A DNA stretch of 32,273 bases, taken from positions 1 to 32,273 of the forward strand of contig CAYLXU010000004.1 in the NCBI GenBank assembly GCA_964388055.1, in the 5' to 3' direction. The notes under the pieces were generated by a model, which worked only from the letters and a program-made list of their open reading frames with translations, was not told the origin of the DNA and searched no databases. A program made the translations under genes and the position numbers. The DNA is from CAYLXU01 sp964388055. Its GTDB lineage: Bacteria > Patescibacteriota > Minisyncoccia > UBA6257 > JACRHW01. Positions 16,050 through 23,973 of the stretch are shown one piece after another (the stretch's first letter is position 1; each line of letters opens with the position of its first letter).

Positions 16050-16498
16050 ACTATAGTTTTTCTCCATAACGTCATGCGCAAAAAAACAAAGAGCATGGCA
16101 TAAAACAACACATCACTCGCGAAAGAAAAGGGGGTGCGAATAAGGAAAGTGTGTATAGCAAAAAAAAGTGTTGATCCCACCACAAAAATCGCAAAAGTAA
16201 GAGAAAAAGAGGATCGCACTATGCGAAATAGAAAGAAAAAAAACAACGCAAGGAACCAATACGATACGGCATAGGCAAACGGATCATACAGAAGTGATTC
16301 CATAATCCCGTAAAGCCCTCCTGTAGCAAAAACCCAAAACCATCCACGAAACACGTTCGCGGCGTAAAAAAGCAAAAACAGCTCCAATCGCACATCTATC
16401 CGTAGATAACCAATAAGTAAAATCAAAAAAACGGAGCAAAGGAGAAATGAAAACAATCTCGATACATTTGTGTCGCTATGGGATAATAAGGTAGACAT
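16046..16498 (-). CDS. mreD: MreD-like membrane protein
   Basis: A 150-residue, very hydrophobic protein with about five membrane helices and few charged residues. Sequence conservation is weak, as is usual for MreD. The call rests on size, topology and its place exactly between mreC (23-base overlap) and mrdA (4-base overlap). MreD links MreB/MreC to PBP2 and RodA in the elongasome. No alternative family is evident. Confidence 0.75.
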   Translation of the reverse strand: MSTLLSHSDTNVSRLFSFLLCSVFLILLIGYLRIDVRLELFLLFYAANVFRGWFWVFATGGLYGIMESLLYDPFAYAVSYWFLALFFFFLFRIVRSSFSLTFAIFVVGSTLFFAIHTFLIRTPFSFASDVLFYAMLFVFLRMTLWRKTIV

Positions 16499-17204
16499 TT
16501 TTCTTTATAATATTGCTTGTTTCAATTGTTGTTTCCATTGAAACCTGATCCTTGCTAAGAATAAAATCCTTTGTCCTTCCCACCAAAACCCCAGGCGGGA
16601 ACTTCCCGTCACGACCCGATGTAACCACCACAAGTTGGCTACCATACATCCCTTTTGGTATTTTTATCCCCTGCACATGATTTGTCGCGCCCCGGGCAAT
16701 AAAACTCCCACCACCATCAACACCCTCAATCCGCACAAGAAATTCCATGTCAGGGCTTTGTATCTGCTTAACAAATGATGTTTCGCCAAACACGCGATCA
16801 ACACTCCCCAGCAGAAATCCAAGTTCATCAACCACAACCATTCCCCGCACAACGCCATCTCTCTCTCCTTGGTTAATGAGGAATGCCCTTAATGTTGGAT
16901 CCGTATTGAACCCAATCACACTTACAGCCCTGAGCTTCAACCCCTTTTCTGTGCCATAACGCAATGCCTCCCTTAGAGACTCCACCTCCTCTTTTAAAGA
17001 TAAAAGGAGGTGCTCGTCCCTAAGACTTTCTTTCCTCTTCTCTAGGAAAGAAACAGCCTCTCCTGGATGAGAAAAAAGATAAAACAATCCATTTAAAAAT
17101 GGATTAGGAAAAAAAGAGAAAATGCCCCTTGGAACAAGTACAAAAGAAAAAAAGGCAATCAACAAAACTACCAATATAAAAATGCTTAAAAGAGAATACC
17201 TCAC
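16476..17204 (-). CDS. mreC: Rod-shape protein MreC
   Basis: Membrane-anchored extracytoplasmic scaffold that activates PBP2. It has an N-terminal helix (about 5-25), then a coiled coil (about 52-85, LEKRKESLRDEHLLLSLKEE), then the two-lobed beta domain with FLINQGERDGVVRGMVVV, GFLLGSVDRV and VVTSGRDGKFPPGVLVG. The last motif is the best conserved in MreC. At 242 residues it is somewhat short compared with about 270-330 in model species. It overlaps mreD and starts 25 bases after mreB. Confidence 0.93.
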   Translation of the reverse strand: MRYSLLSIFILVVLLIAFFSFVLVPRGIFSFFPNPFLNGLFYLFSHPGEAVSFLEKRKESLRDEHLLLSLKEEVESLREALRYGTEKGLKLRAVSVIGFNTDPTLRAFLINQGERDGVVRGMVVVDELGFLLGSVDRVFGETSFVKQIQSPDMEFLVRIEGVDGGGSFIARGATNHVQGIKIPKGMYGSQLVVVTSGRDGKFPPGVLVGRTKDFILSKDQVSMETTIETSNIIKKNVYLIIP

Positions 17205-17229
17205 AAACTCACTCGTACCAAAAACGTTA

Positions 17230-18279
17230 TTATCCTATAGCCGATTTGGGAATCTTTTCATTTAAAAGAATCGGCCTCAGCACATCAAGGTGTTCAATTA
17301 TAATTCCTGTCCCACGAGCAACAGTAGTGAGTGGATCGTCAGTAATGTGTACAGGAACGCCTATTTCTTTTTCCATTAACACATCGATCCCGCGCAAAAG
17401 CGACCCTCCACCACTTAGATAAATGCCTCGCTCCATCAAATCTCCCACAAGCTCAGGTGGGCTTTTTTCTATTGTGCTTTTCGCTGCCACAACGAGAAGT
17501 TCTAATGATTTCTGAAGAGCAAAACGCACCTCTCTCGTGTTCACTTTATCTTCCCTAGGAAGCCCGGTTGTCATATCCTTTCCCTGAATTGTCATTTCTT
17601 GTTCAGCAATGCCCGGCAAATCATACGCAGAGCCAATACTAATCTTTATCTCCTCCGCAGTTGGTTCCCCAATCAAAAGTTTACACTTCTCTTTAACATA
17701 ACGAGTGATATCTTCATTAAACCTATCTCCAGCAACCTTAAGACTCATCGAATGCACGATACCCCCTAAAGAAATAACTGCGATATCAGAAGTGCCACCC
17801 CCAATATCAATAACAACATTGCCAACCGGCTCGTGAATAGGAAGACGCATTCCTATTGCCGCGGCAAGAGGTTCCTCGACAAGATATACCTCCTTAGCAC
17901 CAGCGTTTAAACTTGCATCCTCTACGGCCTTACGTTCTACTTCAGTAAGTTCGCACGGAACACCGATAACTACACGATTTCTTTTGTTAAAAAGTCCTGC
18001 AACCTTTCCCTCCGCCTTTTTAAAAAAATCGCGGAGCATTTCCTGTGTAATCTCAAAATCGGAAATTACACCATTAATGAGCGGACGCACCGCAATAATA
18101 TGTGCAGGAGTACGCCCAACCATCTGTTTTGCCTCTCTTCCTACAGCAAGTAAGTGTCCGGTTTTTTGATTCATTGCCACAACAGAAGGTTCGTTCAATA
18201 CAATACCTTTCCCTTTTACATACACAAGGGAATTAGCGGTTCCGAGATCAATACCTAAATCGTTGTGGAATAAAGACAT
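17230..18279 (-). CDS. mreB: Rod-shape actin homologue MreB (copy 1)
   Basis: Cytoskeletal ATPase that guides wall synthesis. I choose the ATG at 18279 (349 residues), as the MreB N-terminus MSLFHNDLGIDLGTANSLVY starts there; an in-frame ATG 12 codons earlier adds unrelated residues from the A+T-rich spacer. The actin-fold motifs are clear: phosphate-1 DLGIDLGTANS, the connector and phosphate-2 VVIDIGGGTSDIAVISLGG, and the adenosine motif YLSGGGSLLRGIDVL. It heads mreB-mreC-mreD-mrdA, so this is the classical elongasome copy. A second MreB is encoded 4.5 kb upstream (22830-23840). Confidence 0.97.
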   Translation of the reverse strand: MSLFHNDLGIDLGTANSLVYVKGKGIVLNEPSVVAMNQKTGHLLAVGREAKQMVGRTPAHIIAVRPLINGVISDFEITQEMLRDFFKKAEGKVAGLFNKRNRVVIGVPCELTEVERKAVEDASLNAGAKEVYLVEEPLAAAIGMRLPIHEPVGNVVIDIGGGTSDIAVISLGGIVHSMSLKVAGDRFNEDITRYVKEKCKLLIGEPTAEEIKISIGSAYDLPGIAEQEMTIQGKDMTTGLPREDKVNTREVRFALQKSLELLVVAAKSTIEKSPPELVGDLMERGIYLSGGGSLLRGIDVLMEKEIGVPVHITDDPLTTVARGTGIIIEHLDVLRPILLNEKIPKSAIG

Positions 18280-18389
18280 GACATTAAAAATTTCTAATTT
18301 CCATTTTCTAAACAACTTCAGAATTTTACAATTATGAGTTGTCTTAAAAGCGAGAAACTAGTAATTAGAAACTCAAAAAAATATGAAAA
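18280..18389. repeat. A+T-rich intergenic inverted repeat
   Basis: This 110-base spacer between proS and mreB has outer arms TTTCTAATT (18291-18299) and AATTAGAAA (18363-18371), and inner arms ACAACT (18312-18317) and AGTTGT (18337-18342). GAAACT is also repeated directly (18353 and 18369). It probably holds the mreB promoter, but no convincing -35/-10 pair can be picked out. In style it resembles the A+T-rich palindrome at 27386-27460. Confidence 0.6.
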
Positions 18390-19652
18390 TTAGACCAAAA
18401 AACTTTTTACTGTTTCTAAAAACCCGCCAATTGGCACCAGTTTCACTTCTCCCGTTTTTCTTACTTTAATCTCCAATGAGTTATCTTTGAATGTTTTTTC
18501 TGAGATGACAATCCTTAGAGGGATTCCTAAAAGGTCCGCATCAGCAAATTTTTCACCAGGTGATTTTTCGCGATCATCATATAGTACCTCAACCCCACTC
18601 GCTTGTAAATCAGCGCAAACCTTTTCCGCAACACCCTTTATTTTTGTATCTTCAACCCCCTTATAAAGAGGTGCGAGATATACATGATAAGGGGCCAAAA
18701 GAACCGGCCACACAAGACCACGTTCATCGGAACTCACATCTGCGATAGTACCCATCACCCTCCCAAGTCCAATACCATAAGACCCCATAACTACAGGTTG
18801 CCGCACACCTTCCGCATCAAGATAAGTAAGATGGAATGCTTCTGAAAATTTGGTGCCGAGCTTAAATATATTTCCCACTTCGACCGCCTTTATTTCCCGC
18901 ATTGCGTCAGAATTACATTCAGAACATCCACGCCGTATACCTTGCGCAACTTCGACATTCTGCGCAAAACCACACATTGGACACACGAGAACCTTATCCT
19001 CTCCTGCTTCAGACTCCACCATAAATTCATGAGAGTTCTCTTTAGAAAACGTTCCCCCGGAAGCTTGTGTGACGTATGCTTTTAATTCACATTGCTTAAA
19101 AATACGAACGTACGCTTCTTTTACCACTTCGTAAAACCGATTAAAATCTTCATAAGAATTGTGGAAACTGTACAAATCCTTCATAAGAAATTCGCGCGTG
19201 CGCATAAGCCCCGACTTTGCCCTTGGCTCATCCCGAAATTTGTCTTGAATTTGATAAAGACAAATTGGAAACTTCTCACTTCCGGTAATGTGGTGTGCCA
19301 AAATGGCACTTAAAACATCTTCATGCGTTGGCGCAAGCGAAAAAATTCTATCCTGTCGATCCTTCACCTGATACATGATGTCACTCAAAACTTCCCATCG
19401 ATGAGATTCGTCCCAAACCGATTTTTGAGTAAGCGCAGGCATCAAAATCTCCTGCCCCCCAATTGCATTCATCTCTTTTCTTATAAGTGCTGCTATTTTT
19501 TGAAGCACTCTAAATCCTAAAGGAAGATATGTATATACTCCAGAAAAATTTTTTTCAACGAAACCAGCACGCACCAACAATTTTGCACCCACAGAAAACT
19601 CATCTGCAGGATTCTCTTTTTTTGTACGAAAGGGGGAATTACTTATATACAT
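18390..19652 (-). CDS. proS: Prolyl-tRNA synthetase, short form without editing domain
   Basis: Class II synthetase that charges tRNA-Pro. The core follows the bacterial type: GVYTYLPLGFRVLQKI, LAPTHED (107-112), KFRDEPRAKSGLMRTREFLM (motif 2), then VMGSYGIGLGRVMG (motif 3) and a C-terminal anticodon-binding domain. At 420 residues it is much shorter than E. coli ProRS (about 570). The roughly 180-residue YbaK-like editing insertion, which lies between FAQNVEVAQ and VEVGNIFKLGTKFSEAF, is replaced by about 20 residues carrying CPMC (C224, C227) and CSEC (C243, C246), which look like a zinc ribbon. It starts 7 bases after rseP and ends the mreB2 operon. Confidence 0.96.
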   Translation of the reverse strand: MYISNSPFRTKKENPADEFSVGAKLLVRAGFVEKNFSGVYTYLPLGFRVLQKIAALIRKEMNAIGGQEILMPALTQKSVWDESHRWEVLSDIMYQVKDRQDRIFSLAPTHEDVLSAILAHHITGSEKFPICLYQIQDKFRDEPRAKSGLMRTREFLMKDLYSFHNSYEDFNRFYEVVKEAYVRIFKQCELKAYVTQASGGTFSKENSHEFMVESEAGEDKVLVCPMCGFAQNVEVAQGIRRGCSECNSDAMREIKAVEVGNIFKLGTKFSEAFHLTYLDAEGVRQPVVMGSYGIGLGRVMGTIADVSSDERGLVWPVLLAPYHVYLAPLYKGVEDTKIKGVAEKVCADLQASGVEVLYDDREKSPGEKFADADLLGIPLRIVISEKTFKDNSLEIKVRKTGEVKLVPIGGFLETVKSFLV

Positions 19653-19659
19653 ATATTCT

Positions 19660-20721
19660 TTAGAAAAAACGTTTTAGATCTCCGAGGGTTAAAAAAAACA
19701 TCAAGATAATAAGCGCAACAAAACCAGCTCCGTGAACAGCGCCCTCCACCCTGCTTGATATCGGTTGCCCTTTTATCTTTTCGATCATAAAGAAAAACAT
19801 CCTTCCACCATCCAAAGCCGGAAACGGAATCATATTCATTACGGCCAGGTTAAAAGAAATAAGTATAATAAGTGGGATAACATACAAAATACCCTCTTGT
19901 ATTGCCTGACCGGCGAGCACAAACACACCCACAGGACCACTCACCGCATCCCGATCCACGTCGCCACGAAACATATCCACAAAAAGCCCCACGAAGGCCT
20001 CCATGATTTTTCCAATAATAATAAAGCTATCTTTTATGCCATTTATAAACGCAAGTGGAAGTGGGTATTTTAATATTCCTCGATCGACAAGTGCGACACC
20101 TAAAGAACCCTCCGTGGGAGAATACTCCTTTCTTGTTGGCACCGAAATAACCACCTCTTTTCCACCCCTTTCTAAAACAATTTCCATTTCTTCACCAAGG
20201 TGGTTTTGAATAAGTTCTTTAAAGCCAACACCATCAACTTTCTTTCCATTAAGCCCCACAACAACGTCTCCGGGTTGTATTCCGGCAACATCTGCTGGTG
20301 CGCCAGACAACACTCTCGCTATTACAAGAGACTGGTTTTGGACAAATTTCTGATTCTCTTCTGTAACGGGACTTGGAAACCCAATACTGTAGGCTAAAAT
20401 GAGCAAAACCATACCAATCAAAAAATTCATCGCAACTCCTGCAAACACTATTCCTGTCCGCACACCAATACTCTTTGAAGCGAAACTTCTCGGATCATCT
20501 CTAAACTCCGAAGCCTCGCCATAAATCTTCACAAATCCTCCTAATGGCAAAAGATTCAAACTATAAACCGTCTCCCCTTTTTTGATCGAGAAAAGGCGAG
20601 GAGGAAAACCTATCCCGAATTCCTCTACCAATATTCCTGCACGCTTTGCAGCAAAAAAATGCCCCGCCTCGTGGATGAATACTAAAAATCCCAGGATTAC
20701 TATCGAAATAAAAATCGTCAT
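19660..20721 (-). CDS. rseP: Site-2 metalloprotease RseP
   Basis: Intramembrane zinc protease that cuts membrane-bound anti-sigma factors and leftover signal peptides. The zinc motif HEAGH (H17, E18, H21) lies in the first membrane helix. One PDZ domain follows (about 125-195, with GIQPGDVVVGLNGKKVDG). The third zinc ligand D304 is in MNMIPFPALDGGRMFF. About four membrane helices are evident. The length of 353 residues, with one PDZ rather than two, is the Gram-positive-like form. It is 7 bases after frr and 7 before proS. Confidence 0.95.
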   Translation of the reverse strand: MTIFISIVILGFLVFIHEAGHFFAAKRAGILVEEFGIGFPPRLFSIKKGETVYSLNLLPLGGFVKIYGEASEFRDDPRSFASKSIGVRTGIVFAGVAMNFLIGMVLLILAYSIGFPSPVTEENQKFVQNQSLVIARVLSGAPADVAGIQPGDVVVGLNGKKVDGVGFKELIQNHLGEEMEIVLERGGKEVVISVPTRKEYSPTEGSLGVALVDRGILKYPLPLAFINGIKDSFIIIGKIMEAFVGLFVDMFRGDVDRDAVSGPVGVFVLAGQAIQEGILYVIPLIILISFNLAVMNMIPFPALDGGRMFFFMIEKIKGQPISSRVEGAVHGAGFVALIILMFFLTLGDLKRFF

Positions 20722-20728
20722 TGTTTAT

Positions 20729-21268
20729 TTATATGGTAAGCAATTCCTTTTCCTTTTGCGCCACAGAAAGATCAATGTCCTTTTGTGCACTCTTTATGAG
20801 ATCATCAATTTTCTCCTTCGTACGAAAACGCTCATCCTCAGAAGCCATCTCCTCAACACCCTTGTTTACTTCATCGCGTGATCTTCTCATCCTGACGCGA
20901 GTCTCCTCACCCAAACGATGGACCAATTTCACAAATTCCCTTCTTCGTTCCTCAGTCAAAAGCGGAAGGGTAACACGTACTCCAATTTTGTCCGGAGTGG
21001 CCTGAACCCCACCAGACATGCCTTCAATCGCTTTTGTAACATTCGAAATAAGAGTTTTGTCCCAAGGCTGTACAAGAATTTCTCGAGGTGAAACTACACT
21101 TATTGCAGCCACCTGCTTTAACTTCATAACCTGGCCATCATAACAAGGGACCTCAACGTCCTCGACTAGTGCAGGTGAAGCTTGCCCCGCCTTAAATCCA
21201 CGAAGTTCGCCCAAAAAATCTTCGTAAATTTTTTTTATTTCTCCTTCAAATTTTTTGATGTAATCCAT
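20729..21268 (-). CDS. frr: Ribosome recycling factor
   Basis: Works with EF-G to split post-termination ribosomes. The 179 residues match the usual 185. Core segments include GELRGFKAGQASPALVEDVEV, the KLKQVAAISVVSPREILVQPWD hinge-strand region (in part), and the long helix with RRREFVKLVHRLGEETRVRMR followed by RDEVNKGVEE. It sits between the BNR-like gene (48-base gap) and rseP. In most bacteria pyrH lies just upstream and uppS just downstream; both are absent here. Confidence 0.97.
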   Translation of the reverse strand: MDYIKKFEGEIKKIYEDFLGELRGFKAGQASPALVEDVEVPCYDGQVMKLKQVAAISVVSPREILVQPWDKTLISNVTKAIEGMSGGVQATPDKIGVRVTLPLLTEERRREFVKLVHRLGEETRVRMRRSRDEVNKGVEEMASEDERFRTKEKIDDLIKSAQKDIDLSVAQKEKELLTI

Positions 21269-21316
21269 AATAAAAACTTAAATATGTCTCAATTGTATCT
21301 GTTCTTCTCCAATTCT

Positions 21317-22018
21317 TCAATTCCTCGACACCCTTCCCACAAGAACATGCTTTGCGTCCTTGGGGTTGATTCCCACCACTTCGGGTATTACCCCCTTTTC
21401 ACGAAGTGAAAGAAAAATGCCAGCCCCAACCTGCTCCTGAGTTGCGGCAGACACCAGTCTTTTATTTTGATCTTGTGCTATAACACTGTCCCTCCTCAAT
21501 CCAAGCCTATTAAACAAATAATCATGTGCCGCTTTAAGCGCGGAAAAACGAACAAGCTCCCGGGCCGTTTTCATTGCATTTGTGCTTTCAAGTACAACGT
21601 ATTCCCTCCCTCTTTTTTCTAACACAAGTACCCTTGAAGAAGTTGGAACAAAAATTTCCTCAAACACCCCAGAACGAGAGAAAACATGTTTGGGATCACT
21701 CCATGCATACCAATTCTTTCCTCCATCATCACTGATGAGGATTCCATTTCCCGCGGTACCTGCATATACGATTCCTTCTTCTACTGGATCAAAGGCGAAA
21801 GATGTCACATTAAAATCCTGAGAATCTAGAATACCCGCAGTTCGCACAACACCTTCGTGAAAGGTCGTGCCACCATCAAAGGAATAAAGAATACTAGCCG
21901 GCACACGAACAACATCATGAGAAACCTCAAACCCAACAACTTTTGCTGCAAAAGGCACAAAATATAGCACAACGCCGGCAATAACCACAAACATAACAAC
22001 TTTTGCTGCCCTATCCAT
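21317..22018 (-). CDS. Membrane-anchored BNR/Ycf48-like repeat protein
   Basis: A 233-residue protein with one N-terminal membrane helix (about 6-26) and an extracytoplasmic part. The visible repeat is GIVYAGTAGNGILISDDGGKNW, an Asp-box (BNR) motif with the sortilin/Ycf48-like pattern. A second degenerate copy is SILYSFDGGTTFHEG. Full Ycf48-type proteins have many such blades. Here only one or two are seen, followed by a helical C-terminal part. I choose the ATG at 22018, which overlaps the preceding stop as TAATG. Function unknown; it could be a small envelope-assembly factor given its mreB2 operon. Confidence 0.75.
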   Translation of the reverse strand: MDRAAKVVMFVVIAGVVLYFVPFAAKVVGFEVSHDVVRVPASILYSFDGGTTFHEGVVRTAGILDSQDFNVTSFAFDPVEEGIVYAGTAGNGILISDDGGKNWYAWSDPKHVFSRSGVFEEIFVPTSSRVLVLEKRGREYVVLESTNAMKTARELVRFSALKAAHDYLFNRLGLRRDSVIAQDQNKRLVSAATQEQVGAGIFLSLREKGVIPEVVGINPKDAKHVLVGRVSRN

Positions 22019-22818
22019 TATAGTTTCACAATACAATCTTCAAATTGCATTGTAAGGTTAGTATTGTTTACAGCGTTCCGTTTCAACTCCAAAATCGCTT
22101 TTATGATTTTGCGAGATCTTAGATCTTGCACATCTTTCTGTAAAAACAGAATACACCGATCAAAAAAAAGTATTGGATTTTCCTGAAACGCATTCAAATA
22201 ACACGCATGGAATACACGCAAACGCTCGACAAGAGAACCAACAAACAAAGAGCGTAATCCTCCTTCAAAATCACTTGAAGAAATAAATTCTTTTTCTAAG
22301 AAAAGCGGTATCCCTCCACTTTGCGCTATCATACGCTCAACTTCCTCTTGATTCTCTACCCCGCGCGTGCGCAACAATGATACCATTTCCTCTTTGCTAA
22401 GAGGAAAAAAATGAAAAACGGGAACCCTTGATCGTACCGTTTGCAACAACGCATCTAGATTGTGCGCAATAATAAAAAAGGTAACCCCAGAAGATTCTTC
22501 TAATGTTTTTAAAAACGTGTTTTGGACATCCTCTCGCGCGCCATCAAAATTATCCAAAATTAAAAAAATATCCTTATCACGACTTAGTGTCGCAAGCTCC
22601 GTCACTTGCCGCATTGACTGTATATCAATACCGTCAAGCAACACATAAGGTTCACCTCTTTCTCTTAGAAACTCGCAGATAAAAGTTCGTTTCCCAATCC
22701 CTCTCACACCACTTAAGATACAACTCTTGATTCCTGGCGTAGAAAAAAAATCGGCGAACGCATTGTGTGTACGTTCGTTTCCTACAACGACACCTCGACC
22801 CAAAAACCCTCCTTCCAT
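22018..22818 (-). CDS. holB: DNA polymerase III delta'-like clamp-loader subunit
   Basis: A 266-residue AAA+ protein. Walker A is GVRGIGKRT (37-45). Walker B is degenerate, ILDNFD (87-92). FLKTLEESS (102-110) and FFIIAHNLDALLQTVRSRVPVFHF (sensor 1 and SRC-motif region) have the spacing of delta' (HolB). The SRC motif reads SRV, and no zinc-binding Cys4 set follows Walker A, so it is a reduced form. It lies 11 bases after mreB2. A simple RarA/RuvB-like or other AAA+ helper is less likely given the KTLEE signature. Confidence 0.75.
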   Translation of the reverse strand: MEGGFLGRGVVVGNERTHNAFADFFSTPGIKSCILSGVRGIGKRTFICEFLRERGEPYVLLDGIDIQSMRQVTELATLSRDKDIFLILDNFDGAREDVQNTFLKTLEESSGVTFFIIAHNLDALLQTVRSRVPVFHFFPLSKEEMVSLLRTRGVENQEEVERMIAQSGGIPLFLEKEFISSSDFEGGLRSLFVGSLVERLRVFHACYLNAFQENPILFFDRCILFLQKDVQDLRSRKIIKAILELKRNAVNNTNLTMQFEDCIVKL

Positions 22819-22829
22819 ATCGTTATCGT

Positions 22830-23840
22830 TTATACCTTAAAACGCTTTGTAACGAGGGCACGCTGATACGTATCCAAATGATTGATAACCATACCAGCCC
22901 CATTCGCAACAGAAAATAAACTATTCTCCACACAAAATGCCGAAACACCCGTCATGCGCTTGATATATTCATCAATATTCCTCAATAACGCTCCTCCACC
23001 ACTAATGATAATACCTTTATCCATAACATCGGCAGCAAGCTCTGGAGGGGTTTGGTTAAACACATCTTTGATCGTGTGCACAACCTCAAGCAAGAGGTCA
23101 GAGATGGCAGAGGCAACCTCGCTAGAATTTACAGTCACTACTTGCGGAAAACCATTTACAAGATCGCGTCCGCGAACCTCCATATCCAACTTTATCTTCA
23201 TGGGCATCGCTGAACCTACTTCTATTTTTATTTTTTCCGCCATCTGTTCCCCTATCGCAAGAAGGTATTTCTTTTTCACATAATCTGCGATAGCTTGGTC
23301 AAACTTATTCCCCGCAATACGAAGTGAAGCAGAAGATACGATTCCACCAAGCGAAATCACAGCAACCTCAGTAGTTCCCCCACCAATATTTACAATCATA
23401 TTTCCAGAAGGAGAATTGATAGGAATACCGGCGCCAAGTGCCGCAAGAATGGGCTCCTTTACTACATAGGCATTTTTTGCCCCAGCCTCCTCTGCCGCAT
23501 TTATTACCGCCCTCCTTTCGGTAGAAGTAATACCCGCAGGAACAGAAATGACAACCTCCGGCTTAAAAAAAGTAAATCCTGTTGCCTTATTAATAAAATA
23601 CTTCAACATTGACTTGGTAATATAGTAATCCGCGATCACACCATCTTTCAAAGGTTTATACGCACCTATATCATCAGGAGTCCTTCCCAACATTTCTTTC
23701 GCCTCCTTTCCAACCGCAAGAACCGCGCGCGTTTTCACATTAAGCGCAACTATAGAGGGCTCGTTAATCACAATCCCTTTTTTGGGGACATACACAAGCG
23801 TATTTGCTGTCCCAAGATCAATTCCAATACGTGAAATCAT
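22830..23840 (-). CDS. mreB: Second MreB paralogue
   Basis: A 336-residue actin-fold MreB-family protein. Motifs: RIGIDLGTANTLVYVPKKG (phosphate-1), MIVNIGGGTTEVAVISLGG (phosphate-2) and IIISGGGALLRNIDEYIK (adenosine). It is clearly related to, but well diverged from, copy 1, for example VPKKGIVIN against VKGKGIVLN, so it is an old duplication rather than a recent one. The phosphate-2 segment reads VNIGGG instead of the usual IDIGGG, replacing the Asp with Asn. It heads its own transcription unit with a good promoter at 23882-23910. A role distinct from the elongasome MreB, such as an Mbl-like filament, is possible. Confidence 0.94.
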   Translation of the reverse strand: MISRIGIDLGTANTLVYVPKKGIVINEPSIVALNVKTRAVLAVGKEAKEMLGRTPDDIGAYKPLKDGVIADYYITKSMLKYFINKATGFTFFKPEVVISVPAGITSTERRAVINAAEEAGAKNAYVVKEPILAALGAGIPINSPSGNMIVNIGGGTTEVAVISLGGIVSSASLRIAGNKFDQAIADYVKKKYLLAIGEQMAEKIKIEVGSAMPMKIKLDMEVRGRDLVNGFPQVVTVNSSEVASAISDLLLEVVHTIKDVFNQTPPELAADVMDKGIIISGGGALLRNIDEYIKRMTGVSAFCVENSLFSVANGAGMVINHLDTYQRALVTKRFKV

Positions 23841-23881
23841 GTTGCCAAAATGAAAGACTAGATAGAAATGATTACGTTATG

Positions 23882-23910
23882 GTTATATCGCGTTTTCACA
23901 TTTTTCGCAA
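23882..23910 (-). promoter_or_regulatory. Promoter of the mreB2 operon
   Basis: The minus strand reads TTGCGA (23910-23905), a 17-base spacer and TATAAC (23887-23882), each close to the sigma-70 consensus with ideal spacing. Transcription would start near 23875, about 35 bases before the mreB2 ATG. Confidence 0.65.
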
Positions 23911-23973
23911 TTTTCTAACTTCCAAAAAGGTGGTACACTACATTCGAGGGATTTATGAAAATACTTTAAATAC

